Position numbers and translations under genes: made by a program. This document shows, in pieces, positions 8,538 to 15,627 of a stretch of 64,000 nucleotides of DNA; within the stretch, counting starts at the first letter, position 1, and the number at the start of each line of letters is the position of its first letter. The notes below the pieces were generated by a model that worked only from the letters and a program-made list of their open reading frames with translations, made no database searches and had not been told where the DNA came from. The stretch is taken from assembly GCF_040267685.1 (NCBI RefSeq), contig NZ_CP158367.1:496001-560000 (forward strand), read 5' to 3'. The DNA comes from Proteinivorax tanatarense. Lineage in GTDB: Bacteria; Bacillota; Proteinivoracia; Proteinivoracales; Proteinivoracaceae.

Positions 8538-9389
8538 ATGAGAATTAACAATAACATGATGGCGCAAAACACCCACCGTCAGCTGGGTAATGCAACACAA
8601 GCTGGTGCAAGATCAATGGAGAAACTTTCTTCAGGTATGAGAATCAACCGTGCAGGAGACGATGCAGCTGGTCTATCAATCAGTGAGAAAATGCGTGGTC
8701 AAATCCGTGGTCTGAACCAAGCTTCAAGAAATGCACAAGACGGTATTTCTCTAATTCAAACAGCTGAAGGTGCTTTAGACGAGTCCCACAACATTCTACA
8801 AAGAATGAGAGAACTAGCTGTTCAAGGGTCAAACGATACTAACCATGATAACGACCGTGAAGCTATTGCAAACGAAATGAATGAACTTATAGAAGAGTTA
8901 GACCGCATAGCTGATAACACCGAGTTTAACGAAAAGGAACTTTTAGACGGTAGTCTTGATTCTGATGACGATGGAGACTCTATCAACTTCCAAATAGGTG
9001 CAAATGCAAATCAAAAAATGACATTAGAAATCAAGGATATGGGCACTGAAGGTCTTGAAATCCACGAATTAGCTGTTTTAGGAGATGATGCAGACGCTCT
9101 ATCCCACACAAACTTCGAAAGCGCAATCGAAAATATCCAAGGTGCAATTGAAAAGGTGTCTGCACAACGTTCTGAACTAGGTGCAGCTCAAAACAGATTA
9201 GAGCATACTATTTCTAACCTAGATAATGCATCTGAAAACCTACAAGCTGCTGAGTCAAGAATCCGTGATGTAGACATGGCTGCTGAAATGATGGAGCAAA
9301 CTAAGCAAGGAATTCTTGAGCAAGCTTCTACAGCTATGCTAGCTCAAGCAAACATGGCTCCACAAAACGTACTTCAATTACTTGGATAA
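8538..9389 (+). CDS. hag: Flagellin
   Basis: 283 residues, a short flagellin with D0/D1 only. N-terminus RINNNMMAQNTHRQL and SSGMRINRAGDDAAGLSISE; C-terminus AESRIRDVDMAAEMMEQTKQ ending NVLQLLG. The surface-exposed centre is short and acidic (SLDSDDDGDSINFQIG), which could reflect salty or alkaline surroundings. Codon choice is more C-ending than in neighbours (AAC, TAC, TTC, CTA), typical of a very highly expressed gene. Strong ribosome site, sigma-D-like promoter and CsrA-type leader upstream, terminator downstream. Confidence 0.98.
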   Translation: MRINNNMMAQNTHRQLGNATQAGARSMEKLSSGMRINRAGDDAAGLSISEKMRGQIRGLNQASRNAQDGISLIQTAEGALDESHNILQRMRELAVQGSNDTNHDNDREAIANEMNELIEELDRIADNTEFNEKELLDGSLDSDDDGDSINFQIGANANQKMTLEIKDMGTEGLEIHELAVLGDDADALSHTNFESAIENIQGAIEKVSAQRSELGAAQNRLEHTISNLDNASENLQAAESRIRDVDMAAEMMEQTKQGILEQASTAMLAQANMAPQNVLQLLG

Positions 9390-9437
9390 ATCAAGCGAAC
9401 CAGTTTTAGTACTTTTCTAAAATTAGGTTAGTAGATT

Positions 9438-9457
9438 AATCCTATGGCATTAGGATT
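9438..9457 (+). other. Small hairpin after hag
   Basis: AATCCTA (9438-9444), 6-nt loop, TAGGATT (9451-9457), followed by AGGAGTTTTCTT. May be a weak first terminator or 3'-end stabiliser of the hag mRNA. Confidence 0.4.
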
Positions 9458-9533
9458 AGGAGTTTTCTTATAACATTTTGATAACAGGTCAACACATATC
9501 CTAAGGAGTTGATCGACCTTCAAAGCATAAAAT

Positions 9534-9567
9534 TAAGCCAGGGGGAATTATTCTCTCTGGCTTTTTG
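9534..9567 (+). terminator. hag terminator
   Basis: AAGCCAG...CTGGCTT stem, extended inward by GGGGAA/TTCTCT-type pairs, followed by TTTTT. Lies about 145 nt after the hag stop. Confidence 0.75.
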
Positions 9568-9585
9568 ATAAATTTATATAGATAA

Positions 9586-9612
9586 CAGGGAGACAGGAAC
9601 TTTGTTACATTC
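9586..9612 (+). repeat. GGGGACAGGAAC-type dispersed repeat, copy 1
   Basis: ACAGGGAGACAGGAACTTTG then TTACATT, the same core as the copies at 13422, 13788, 14088, 14166 and 14278. It abuts the left side of the IS3-type remnant. Confidence 0.7.
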
Positions 9613-9686
9613 ATTGAAGGACATTCAATCATTGGTTCTATGTCAAGAAAAAGGACAAGTTAAATTTAGTAAACCTGTAATCTAAT

Positions 9687-10567
9687 TTATATAGCATGTT
9701 TTTTTTCAAACTCATGGGGCGACTCCATTTTACAGTGACCGTGAATTCTTTTAGTATTATAAAAAGCATCTATATATTCAAAGACTAACTCATGAGCATG
9801 CATAAGGTTTTTAATGACATACCTATTAAGCCATTCCCTTTTTATTAAAGAATGGAATGATTCTATTACAGCATTATCCCAGGGGTTACCTTTCCTTGAA
9901 TAGCTGTGAATAAACTTTTCAGCTGGAGTTGCTTTTAAATATGCTTTTGAAACATACTGAATCCCTCTGTCACTATGAATAATAACAGGAGTATCTAAAA
10001 CATTATTTCTCTTAGAATTTTCAATGGCTTTAACAACCCCAGCAGTAGATAAACTATCTGACAGATGCCAACCTACTATAGCTCTTTAATATAGGTCCAT
10101 TACTGATGTTAAATATACAAATCCTGTAATTGTGGGGATATAAGTAATATCTGTTACCCATACTGTATTAGGGGCTTTGGGGTTGAAGTTTCTATCTAAT
10201 ACATTTTTAAGCTTAGAATCAAAATCTGGGTCTATGTAGTTCGCGTATAAGGACTTACCCAAATTGCTTTAATACCAAGCTCTTTCATATAGTTGCCCAC
10301 AGTCTTTTCTGATACTGCATGCCCTCTGGATCTTAATATAGAAGTGATCTTAGGTGCTCCATATATTTGATGTGATTCATTATATATCTCGGTAATTTCT
10401 GTGCAAAGAGATCTTTTTCTTAACTCTTGATTTGAGGTGGTTCTCTTTTTCCAGCTATAATAACCTGATGATGAAACGCCTAGTTTTTTAAGCACACTGT
10501 TAACTGAAATTCGGTGCTTTTCCGAGGCTGCTTTTACCTCTGTGTAGATTGCTTCAGTTAATCTTCG
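9687..10567 (-). pseudogene. IS3-type OrfB transposase (DDE integrase), broken
   Basis: Read on the minus strand, the N-terminal HTH part (LKKLGVSSSGYYSWKK ... IYNESHQIYGAPKITSIL) runs to about 10232, where a frameshift follows VSPYTRTT. The other frame continues with NTVWVTDITYIPTITGFVYL, is cut by an in-frame TAA after SVMDLY (about 10087), and then shows IIHSDRGIQY and GNPWDNAVIESFHS. The DDE triad (D of TDIT, D of HSDRG, E of VIESF) is still recognisable. At least one frameshift and one nonsense change. The frame begins in the -1 position relative to orfA, as is usual for programmed frameshifting in this family. Confidence 0.88.
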
Positions 10568-10853
10568 TTCAGTATGCCTATGGCCTTTTTTAAGATATTA
10601 AGTGCATCCTCTTTGTCTCTTAATTCTTTTTTTAATTTAGCAATTTCTTTTTCAGCATCGGATGAATAATTTCCCGAGCCACGGTGGTTGACAACCCCTT
10701 CATTTGCTTTAGCACTGTTAATCCATCCTGCAAGACCCGAGGAACTAATATTAAGATCTGATGCAGATGCTTTTATTGATTTTCCAGAGGAGTAATAATA
10801 ATTGACGGCATCCTGTTTAAACTCTTCACTATATCTTTTGTTTTTTTACTCAT
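10558..10853 (-). pseudogene. IS3-type OrfA (HTH), frameshifted near its start
   Basis: From ATG 10853 the frame meets a run of seven A after MSK. Only with eight A would it join the otherwise good reading frame RYSEEFKQDAVNYYYSSGK ... LKKELRDKEDALNILKKA, ending at TAA 10558. The protein is the usual IS3 OrfA: HTH followed by a leucine-zipper-like coil. Poly-A slippage during transcription could in principle rescue it, but OrfB is also dead. Confidence 0.8.
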
Positions 10854-10985
10854 AATAAATCTCTCCTTATCTGATTTCTATATTATATCAGATACACAGA
10901 AATTACTATGTTTAAGTTCTCCTATTTTTATTCTAGCATCACATTGAGTAAATCTTGCTATTATGAGATATTTCCTTTATTGACC

Positions 10986-11016
10986 TAAAGGATACATAAT
11001 CTGATATAATTATATT
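10986..11016 (+). promoter_or_regulatory. Conserved extended -10 promoter block, copy 1
   Basis: TAAAG at 10986, 11 nt, then TGATATAAT (11002-11010, an extended -10) inside the near-palindrome TATAATTATA. The same block precedes the pseudogene at 13984 and the gene at 15182. TTGACC occurs just upstream (10980-10985) but at an over-long spacing. Confidence 0.6.
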
Positions 11017-11124
11017 AAGTAGTAGTAGCTATTAAACATTTTATCATTAAAAGAGGGATTACAGTTATCACTGTAGAAAAAAAGTACAAGAACCTGCTAG
11101 AGCTTATAGAAAGGAAGTTATTAA

Positions 11125-13368
11125 ATGGATAGTATAAATAAAGTAAAAGATGGAATTCGTAGTTTTATAGATAGGGGACATTATCCGCAAGCCTTGCAAA
11201 TTTTGGAGCAGTATGAAAAGAAGAGACCTGAAGATCCTGATGTTTTTAGTTTAAAAGCTATGATTTATGTTGGTAAAGGTGATGTAGACACAGCAATTGA
11301 GGTTCTAATTTCTGGGATACAAAATAATCCTAAAGATTTTGATATGAGATATAATTTGGCATATTTATATGAACAAAAAGGAAAGCTTATAAAATCATTT
11401 GATACATATAATGACAGTAAAGATATCGCCAAATCAACAGAGCAACTAATTAGTGTGGAGAATGCCTTAAAAAAATTAAAACATACCATTAAAATTGCTG
11501 TTGAAGGCAATCAAACACATAGTCCTGATGAAAAAAACATACCTTATGGCATAAAAAATGTAAGAAGCAAAACAAAATTGGTGGATGTAGAAATAAACAA
11601 GTGCAGCGACATTTTTGCTTTTGGGTTTGGGGATGATGACTGGCACCCCTTTGTAGAGCTTTTAAAGGAGTATAAAGAATGCCCTAATTTAAAATACCAG
11701 GAGTCGGTGCTGGGAAGGTTTTATCAACTATTTAGGCCAGAAAACTTGCAGGACGCAATAGGAGGAGAGAACGGTATTAAAGCTCCTGCAAGTCAGGGAT
11801 GGTCACCTCTCCCTTGGTCTGTACATTCAAACAAATGTTATCTAGAAAACAAAAAGCAGAAAAAGACTGTGGACCAGCAAAACTACTTTTTTGGCCCTAA
11901 CTCTAATCAAAACGGAAAAATTGAAATGAAAAAGTTGATAGACTATTATAAGCTAATAAATGATACAGGTTATCACCCTGATGTTTTTGCTGCTGATGGT
12001 ATAAGTGGGTATATGCTAAAAAATAAAAATGAATACAGGTTTGTAGTTACTAGCGGTCACCACTTTGTGGCAACATTAGCTGTATTAGGGTACAAGTCTA
12101 TAAGGTGTCAGCTACCTATGACAAAAGACCAATCTAAGGTTGTAGATATAAAAGAGATTAACAAATGGCCACAATTACAAAAGAAAATATACAATAAAGA
12201 GACTGCTACAAGATTTTTCTACTCTTTCTTTAAAGATATGGGCAGAAAGAAAGCTATAGAATCTGATATATTGTGTAAAGATATCACAGCAAGGGAACAG
12301 GAGCAGTTTAGCAAATATGATATTGATATTAAAAACAGGCATAATGTTAAGTTTTATAATGCTGGTTTGTTAAAAGACATTGATGAAGACTACGTACAAG
12401 AAGTACAGCAGTATTGGCAAAAGCATTATGGAAAAACAATAGATCCCGGCCAACACATAGCCCATGCTAATTTAACGGGACAAAAGGATCCACGGGTGAT
12501 TCCTCATAACATAATGTGGGGAGAATTTATTCCTTTTTTTAATGACACCATGATGGGCAAAGTGGGATATAGCGACAAAAATATATATGATAAGCTAATA
12601 CCTGCTCCTAATCGAGCTGTAAATGTACTAAAAAGGGTAAGAGGGAAGTATTTTGATGCCGATAACAATTATTTGGGGAGCGAAGAAGCTTTTAGATTAC
12701 TAAAAAGTCAATCTAAAGACCTTATAATAAAGCCTAGCACAACTGATGATGGCAAAGGCATTGCAAAGCTTAACATAAAAGGATCTAATGTGTATCACAA
12801 AGGGAAAATAATTGACATCTCAGACATTGAAAAGATTTGGGGAGTAAATTTTTTAGTGCAAGAGTCAATTCAACAGCACTCTGTGCTGGCTGAGCCTCAT
12901 TCTTCATCAGTTAATACCCTTAGGATGGTTACATTAAGGTGGAAGGGGGAGGTACACAACCTCTTGGCATATGCTAGATTTGGTGTTGCTGGCCAAGTTC
13001 AAGATAACTCTGGTGCAGGGGGAGTTTGTTGTGGGATTACAGAAACAGGGGAATTTATGGATTATGCTATAGATAAAAAAGCGAATATCTATACTCATCA
13101 TCCCACAACTAATTACTGTTTCAAAGACTACGCTAAGGTCCCTAATTATGATAAGTGTAAAAAGCTTGTCAGAGATTTGCATAAAGAAGTACTTCATTGT
13201 GATTTGGTTTCATGGGATGTTGTGGTTGGGACCGATTGTGAACCTATATTTTTAGAGTTAAACTTTTGGGGACCAACTTTCTTATACCAAATAAACTGTC
13301 AAACACCTTTATTCGGTGACCTTACAGGAGAAGTTCTTAAACACGTAAGAGATAATCGGGGGAAATAG
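11125..13368 (+). CDS. TPR / ParB-like / ATP-grasp fusion protein
   Basis: 747 residues. Residues 1-115 are TPR-like helices (YPQALQILEQYEKKRPEDPD). Residues ~160-400 include a segment reminiscent of ParB-type proteins (VVTSGHHFVATLAVLGYKSI, compare the usual GxHRvaAL). Residues ~520-747 match the sugar-transfer-associated ATP-grasp type: LIIKPSTTDDGKGIAKL, NTLRMVTLRWKGE, QDNSGAGGVCCGI, THHPTT, then VSWDVVVG...PIFLELNFWGP, which carries the metal-binding E-x-N. It likely joins a carboxylate to an amine or other acceptor. Start ATG 11125 behind GAAAGGAAG. It lies between an IS3 remnant and repeat debris inside the flagellar locus. A role in surface or flagellin modification is inference only. 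Confidence 0.72.
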   Translation: MDSINKVKDGIRSFIDRGHYPQALQILEQYEKKRPEDPDVFSLKAMIYVGKGDVDTAIEVLISGIQNNPKDFDMRYNLAYLYEQKGKLIKSFDTYNDSKDIAKSTEQLISVENALKKLKHTIKIAVEGNQTHSPDEKNIPYGIKNVRSKTKLVDVEINKCSDIFAFGFGDDDWHPFVELLKEYKECPNLKYQESVLGRFYQLFRPENLQDAIGGENGIKAPASQGWSPLPWSVHSNKCYLENKKQKKTVDQQNYFFGPNSNQNGKIEMKKLIDYYKLINDTGYHPDVFAADGISGYMLKNKNEYRFVVTSGHHFVATLAVLGYKSIRCQLPMTKDQSKVVDIKEINKWPQLQKKIYNKETATRFFYSFFKDMGRKKAIESDILCKDITAREQEQFSKYDIDIKNRHNVKFYNAGLLKDIDEDYVQEVQQYWQKHYGKTIDPGQHIAHANLTGQKDPRVIPHNIMWGEFIPFFNDTMMGKVGYSDKNIYDKLIPAPNRAVNVLKRVRGKYFDADNNYLGSEEAFRLLKSQSKDLIIKPSTTDDGKGIAKLNIKGSNVYHKGKIIDISDIEKIWGVNFLVQESIQQHSVLAEPHSSSVNTLRMVTLRWKGEVHNLLAYARFGVAGQVQDNSGAGGVCCGITETGEFMDYAIDKKANIYTHHPTTNYCFKDYAKVPNYDKCKKLVRDLHKEVLHCDLVSWDVVVGTDCEPIFLELNFWGPTFLYQINCQTPLFGDLTGEVLKHVRDNRGK

Positions 13369-13390
13369 ATTATATTGAAGGAGGCATACT

Positions 13391-13420
13391 ATGACAAACG
13401 AAGATATTAGGGGAGTAACA
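13391..13420 (+). pseudogene. Dead 5' end of a copy of the 15182 gene
   Basis: GAAGGAGGCATACT then ATGACAAACGAAGATATT (MTNEDI) copies the ribosome site and first codons of the gene at 15182 (MTNEDL); the match breaks off where a GGGGCAGGAAC-type repeat begins at 13422. Confidence 0.7.
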
Positions 13421-13421
13421 G

Positions 13422-13690
13422 AGGGGCAGGAACTTTGTTACATTTTAAGCTAAAAACGGGTTAGCAAAAGAAAAATTAATGAGTAATACCTCTAAGTCAA
13501 AATTATAAAACCTAATTGGCCACGAAAACGTCGAAATAAGCTATATGCTGGGACTAGGATCTAAAGATGTTGAAATAGTGGACTGATGCTGGGTCTGAAA
13601 CACCATTAGAAGAACCCATTCAAAACCCAGGTGACACAAGAAATTGGCATGCTACACAGGAAGCTTTTACAGTAAAAGATACAGATACAT
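13422..13690 (+). repeat. Direct repeat, copy A: dispersed repeat plus gene fossil
   Basis: Starts with the GGGGCAGGAACTTTGTTACA core, continues through AAGCTAAAAACGGGTTAGC, and carries a coding-looking fossil (SYMLGLGSKDVEIV, then frame-shifted TDAGSETPLEEPIQNPGD). It matches copy B at 14278-14535 with scattered changes, so the copies are not recent. I do not recognise the fossil protein. Just downstream (13722-13770) GTCATTTTGAACGTAGTGAA is a relative of the CTTCGCT...TCAGGA repeat, inverted. Confidence 0.8.
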
Positions 13691-13787
13691 ATACAGAAAA
13701 AAAGCTCCGCCTTTCGAAGGCACAAAGCAGGTTGTCATTTTGAACGTAGTGAAGAATTTATGAACTTAGAATTTAGAAAAACGTAAC

Positions 13788-13815
13788 AAGGGGACAGGAA
13801 CCTTGTTACATTTTG
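13788..13815 (+). repeat. GGGGACAGGAAC-type dispersed repeat
   Basis: AAGGGGACAGGAACCTTG then TTACATTTTG; solo copy without the longer AAGCTA...ACGGG tail. Confidence 0.7.
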
Positions 13816-13878
13816 TTAAGTTGTTGGCTAAGTTTAGTTAGAAATATGTGCTTTTTGAATTTTTTGTTAGTTTCTGTT

Positions 13879-13927
13879 TAAAGAATTATTTAACTGATAT
13901 AATTATATTAGAGCATAATTATATCAG
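13879..13927 (+). promoter_or_regulatory. Conserved extended -10 promoter block, copy 2, with a perfect 13-bp inverted repeat
   Basis: TAAAG (13879-13883), 11 nt, TGATATAAT (13895-13903). CTGATATAATTAT (13894-13906) is repeated inverted as ATAATTATATCAG (13915-13927) across an 8-nt loop, centred on the expected transcription start. It stands upstream of a dead gene copy. Confidence 0.55.
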
Positions 13928-13983
13928 TTTATTTAACACTATATTTATTTCAGAACATGCGTTTTTTTAAAAGGAGGATCATC

Positions 13984-14084
13984 ATGACAAATGAAGATAT
14001 GAAAGTAATAGAAAATACTTTACTTTAGATTTACTGGAAACTATGGAAGAGGGACTTAATTATGTAAGACAGAAGTAATATGAA
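13984..14084 (+). pseudogene. Frameshifted, truncated copy of the 15182 gene
   Basis: AAAGGAGGATCATC then MTNEDMKVIENTLL is followed by a stop; shifting frame restores LLETMEEGLNYVRQK, matching LLETMEEGINYVIKN of the intact gene. It ends where the next GGGGACAGGAAC repeat begins at 14088. It carries the same promoter block as the intact gene. Confidence 0.85.
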
Positions 14085-14087
14085 GTA

Positions 14088-14276
14088 ACAGGGGGACAGG
14101 AACTTTGTTACATTTTAAGCTAAAGACGGGTAGCAAAAAGAAAAAGTTAGAGAGTAATATCTTAACAACAGGGGACAGGAACCTTGTTACATTTTAAGTT
14201 AAAGACGGATTAGTAAAAGAAAAAGTTAGAGAGTAATATCTTTAAGTAAAAAATTTAATACCTAAATTGCAAATAA
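14088..14276 (+). repeat. Two adjacent copies of the GGGGACAGGAAC repeat with its long tail
   Basis: Copies start at 14088 and 14166, each followed by ACATTTTAAG[CT]TAAAGACGG and GAAAAAGTTAGAGAGTAATA. The unit is about 80-110 bp and tandem here. Confidence 0.8.
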
Positions 14277-14277
14277 C

Positions 14278-14535
14278 AGGGGGACAGGAACCTTGTTACA
14301 TTTTAAGCTAGAAACGGGTTAGCAAAAGAAAAATTAGTGAGTAATACCTCTAGGCAAAAATTTTAAAGCCAAATTGGCCACGAAAAAGTCGAAATAAGCT
14401 ATATGCTGGGACTAGGATCTAACGATGTTGAAATAGTGGACTTGTGCTGGGTCTGAAACACCATTAGAAGAATCCATTCAAAACCCAGGTGACACAAGGG
14501 ATTGGCATGCTACACAGGAAATTTAACTTTAAAAG
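14278..14535 (+). repeat. Direct repeat, copy B: dispersed repeat plus gene fossil
   Basis: Second copy of 13422-13690. The fossil frame here reads SETPLEESIQNPGDTRDWHA. After it (14535-14985) come a GGGGACAGGACTG fragment at about 14586, a TTCTCCACATATTCGCCAGC segment distantly repeated inverted near 34390, and AAGATTCTTCGCTGATTCAG at about 14806; no gene is visible there. Confidence 0.8.
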
Positions 14536-14988
14536 ATAAATCTATGAACTTAGAATTAGATAAGTACAGATAAGCAATATATCACTGGGGACAGGACTGT
14601 TTCTCCACATATTCGCCAGCTTAGGTTTTGAGTCGACGCTGAACAATCGTTTAGCAGTTGTTGGACAACTGTTGAGCCATCGTCAAAATAGGATTTTCCT
14701 AAAGCAGCAAATATGGTAGCCAATTTCGTAATAACCGTTTACTGTGGTTAATCAGTTTTCTCCTTAATCTCCTAACCGACAAACAGATGCATTTATTTCA
14801 AACTTAAGATTCTTCGCTGATTCAGAACGACATAAGGAGTTCAGCACACAAAGGAGGCGGTGTAACGGGGCAGAGCAATGAGTGAAAAGTGTAATAGAGG
14901 GGTGTAACGAAGGACTTTGTTTTATTAAGGATTATCTCACTTTAATAAAGAATTTTCTTAAAATAAGTATTTTTTATTCATGGATTAT

Positions 14989-15021
14989 TAAAGAATAATA
15001 TAATCTGATATAATTATATTA
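14989..15021 (+). promoter_or_regulatory. Conserved extended -10 promoter block, copy 3
   Basis: TAAAG (14989-14993), 12 nt, TGATATAAT (15006-15014) followed by TATATTA. Drives the intact small gene at 15182 with a leader of about 160 nt. Confidence 0.6.
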
Positions 15022-15181
15022 AATATTATTATGCAGCCGTTATATATTGTTAGAAACGTAATGTTGCAGGTTAGTTGTTGTGAATCATCTACTACCAAAA
15101 ACTGGTTGAAACTAACAATTGAATGTGGGGAGAAAATTTAGCTGCTGACTAAAGAGGAAATTTTATAAAAGGAGGCGTATC

Positions 15182-15544
15182 ATGACTAATGAAGATTTAA
15201 AAGTGGTTGAAAATACTTTAGAATTACTGGAAACTATGGAAGAAGGAATAAACTATGTGATAAAGAATTTTAAGCCTGAGGAAGCCATGGGGATGCTTAT
15301 GGATATAGTTAATGCTTTTGCCAGCATAGAAGAGGCTGTGGGAAATTTACTGCCCAAACTGCCTGAAAATGAGATAGTTTCTAAGAATACCAAGCTCAAG
15401 GATAGCTTGGAAGTAGTGATCGGTGATTATGAGTCAAATAACGGTCAAAAAGCTATAGATTTAATACAAAATAATTTAGCGCCAATGTTTAATGAATGGA
15501 AAGAGGAAATAGAAAGTCACTTAAGAAAATACGTTGCCAATTAA
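15182..15544 (+). CDS. Small acidic helical protein, function unknown
   Basis: 120 residues, predicted all-helical, no signal peptide or membrane segment. Starts MTNEDLKVVENTLELLETME and contains AMGMLMDIVNAFASIEEAV. Strong ribosome site AAAGGAGG before ATG 15182. Two broken copies lie upstream (13391, 13984), each with the same ribosome site and start; the frameshifted copy also has the same promoter block, so the gene was duplicated with its control region and then decayed. The ATP-grasp gene at 11125 shares that promoter block. I do not recognise the family. Confidence 0.7.
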   Translation: MTNEDLKVVENTLELLETMEEGINYVIKNFKPEEAMGMLMDIVNAFASIEEAVGNLLPKLPENEIVSKNTKLKDSLEVVIGDYESNNGQKAIDLIQNNLAPMFNEWKEEIESHLRKYVAN

Positions 15545-15627
15545 TCAACTGCTTGCGGGCCTATGTGGATGTGTAGCTGGTGGCTGGTGGCAGGTAGCTG
15601 GTGGTTGGTGGCTGGTAGTTAGACAGA

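Larger units (their letters stand above)
9640..10945 (-). mobile_element. Decayed IS3-family element
   Basis: Two transposase frames in orfA-orfB order on the minus strand, flanked by imperfect inverted ends: AGGACAAGTTAAATTTAGTA at the left (from about 9650) and, read from the right on the minus strand, AGGAGAACTTAAACATAGTA (about 10906-10925). Both transposase frames carry lesions, so the element is not autonomous. The exact ends are uncertain by about 15 bp; I could not find a clear target duplication. Confidence 0.8.
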
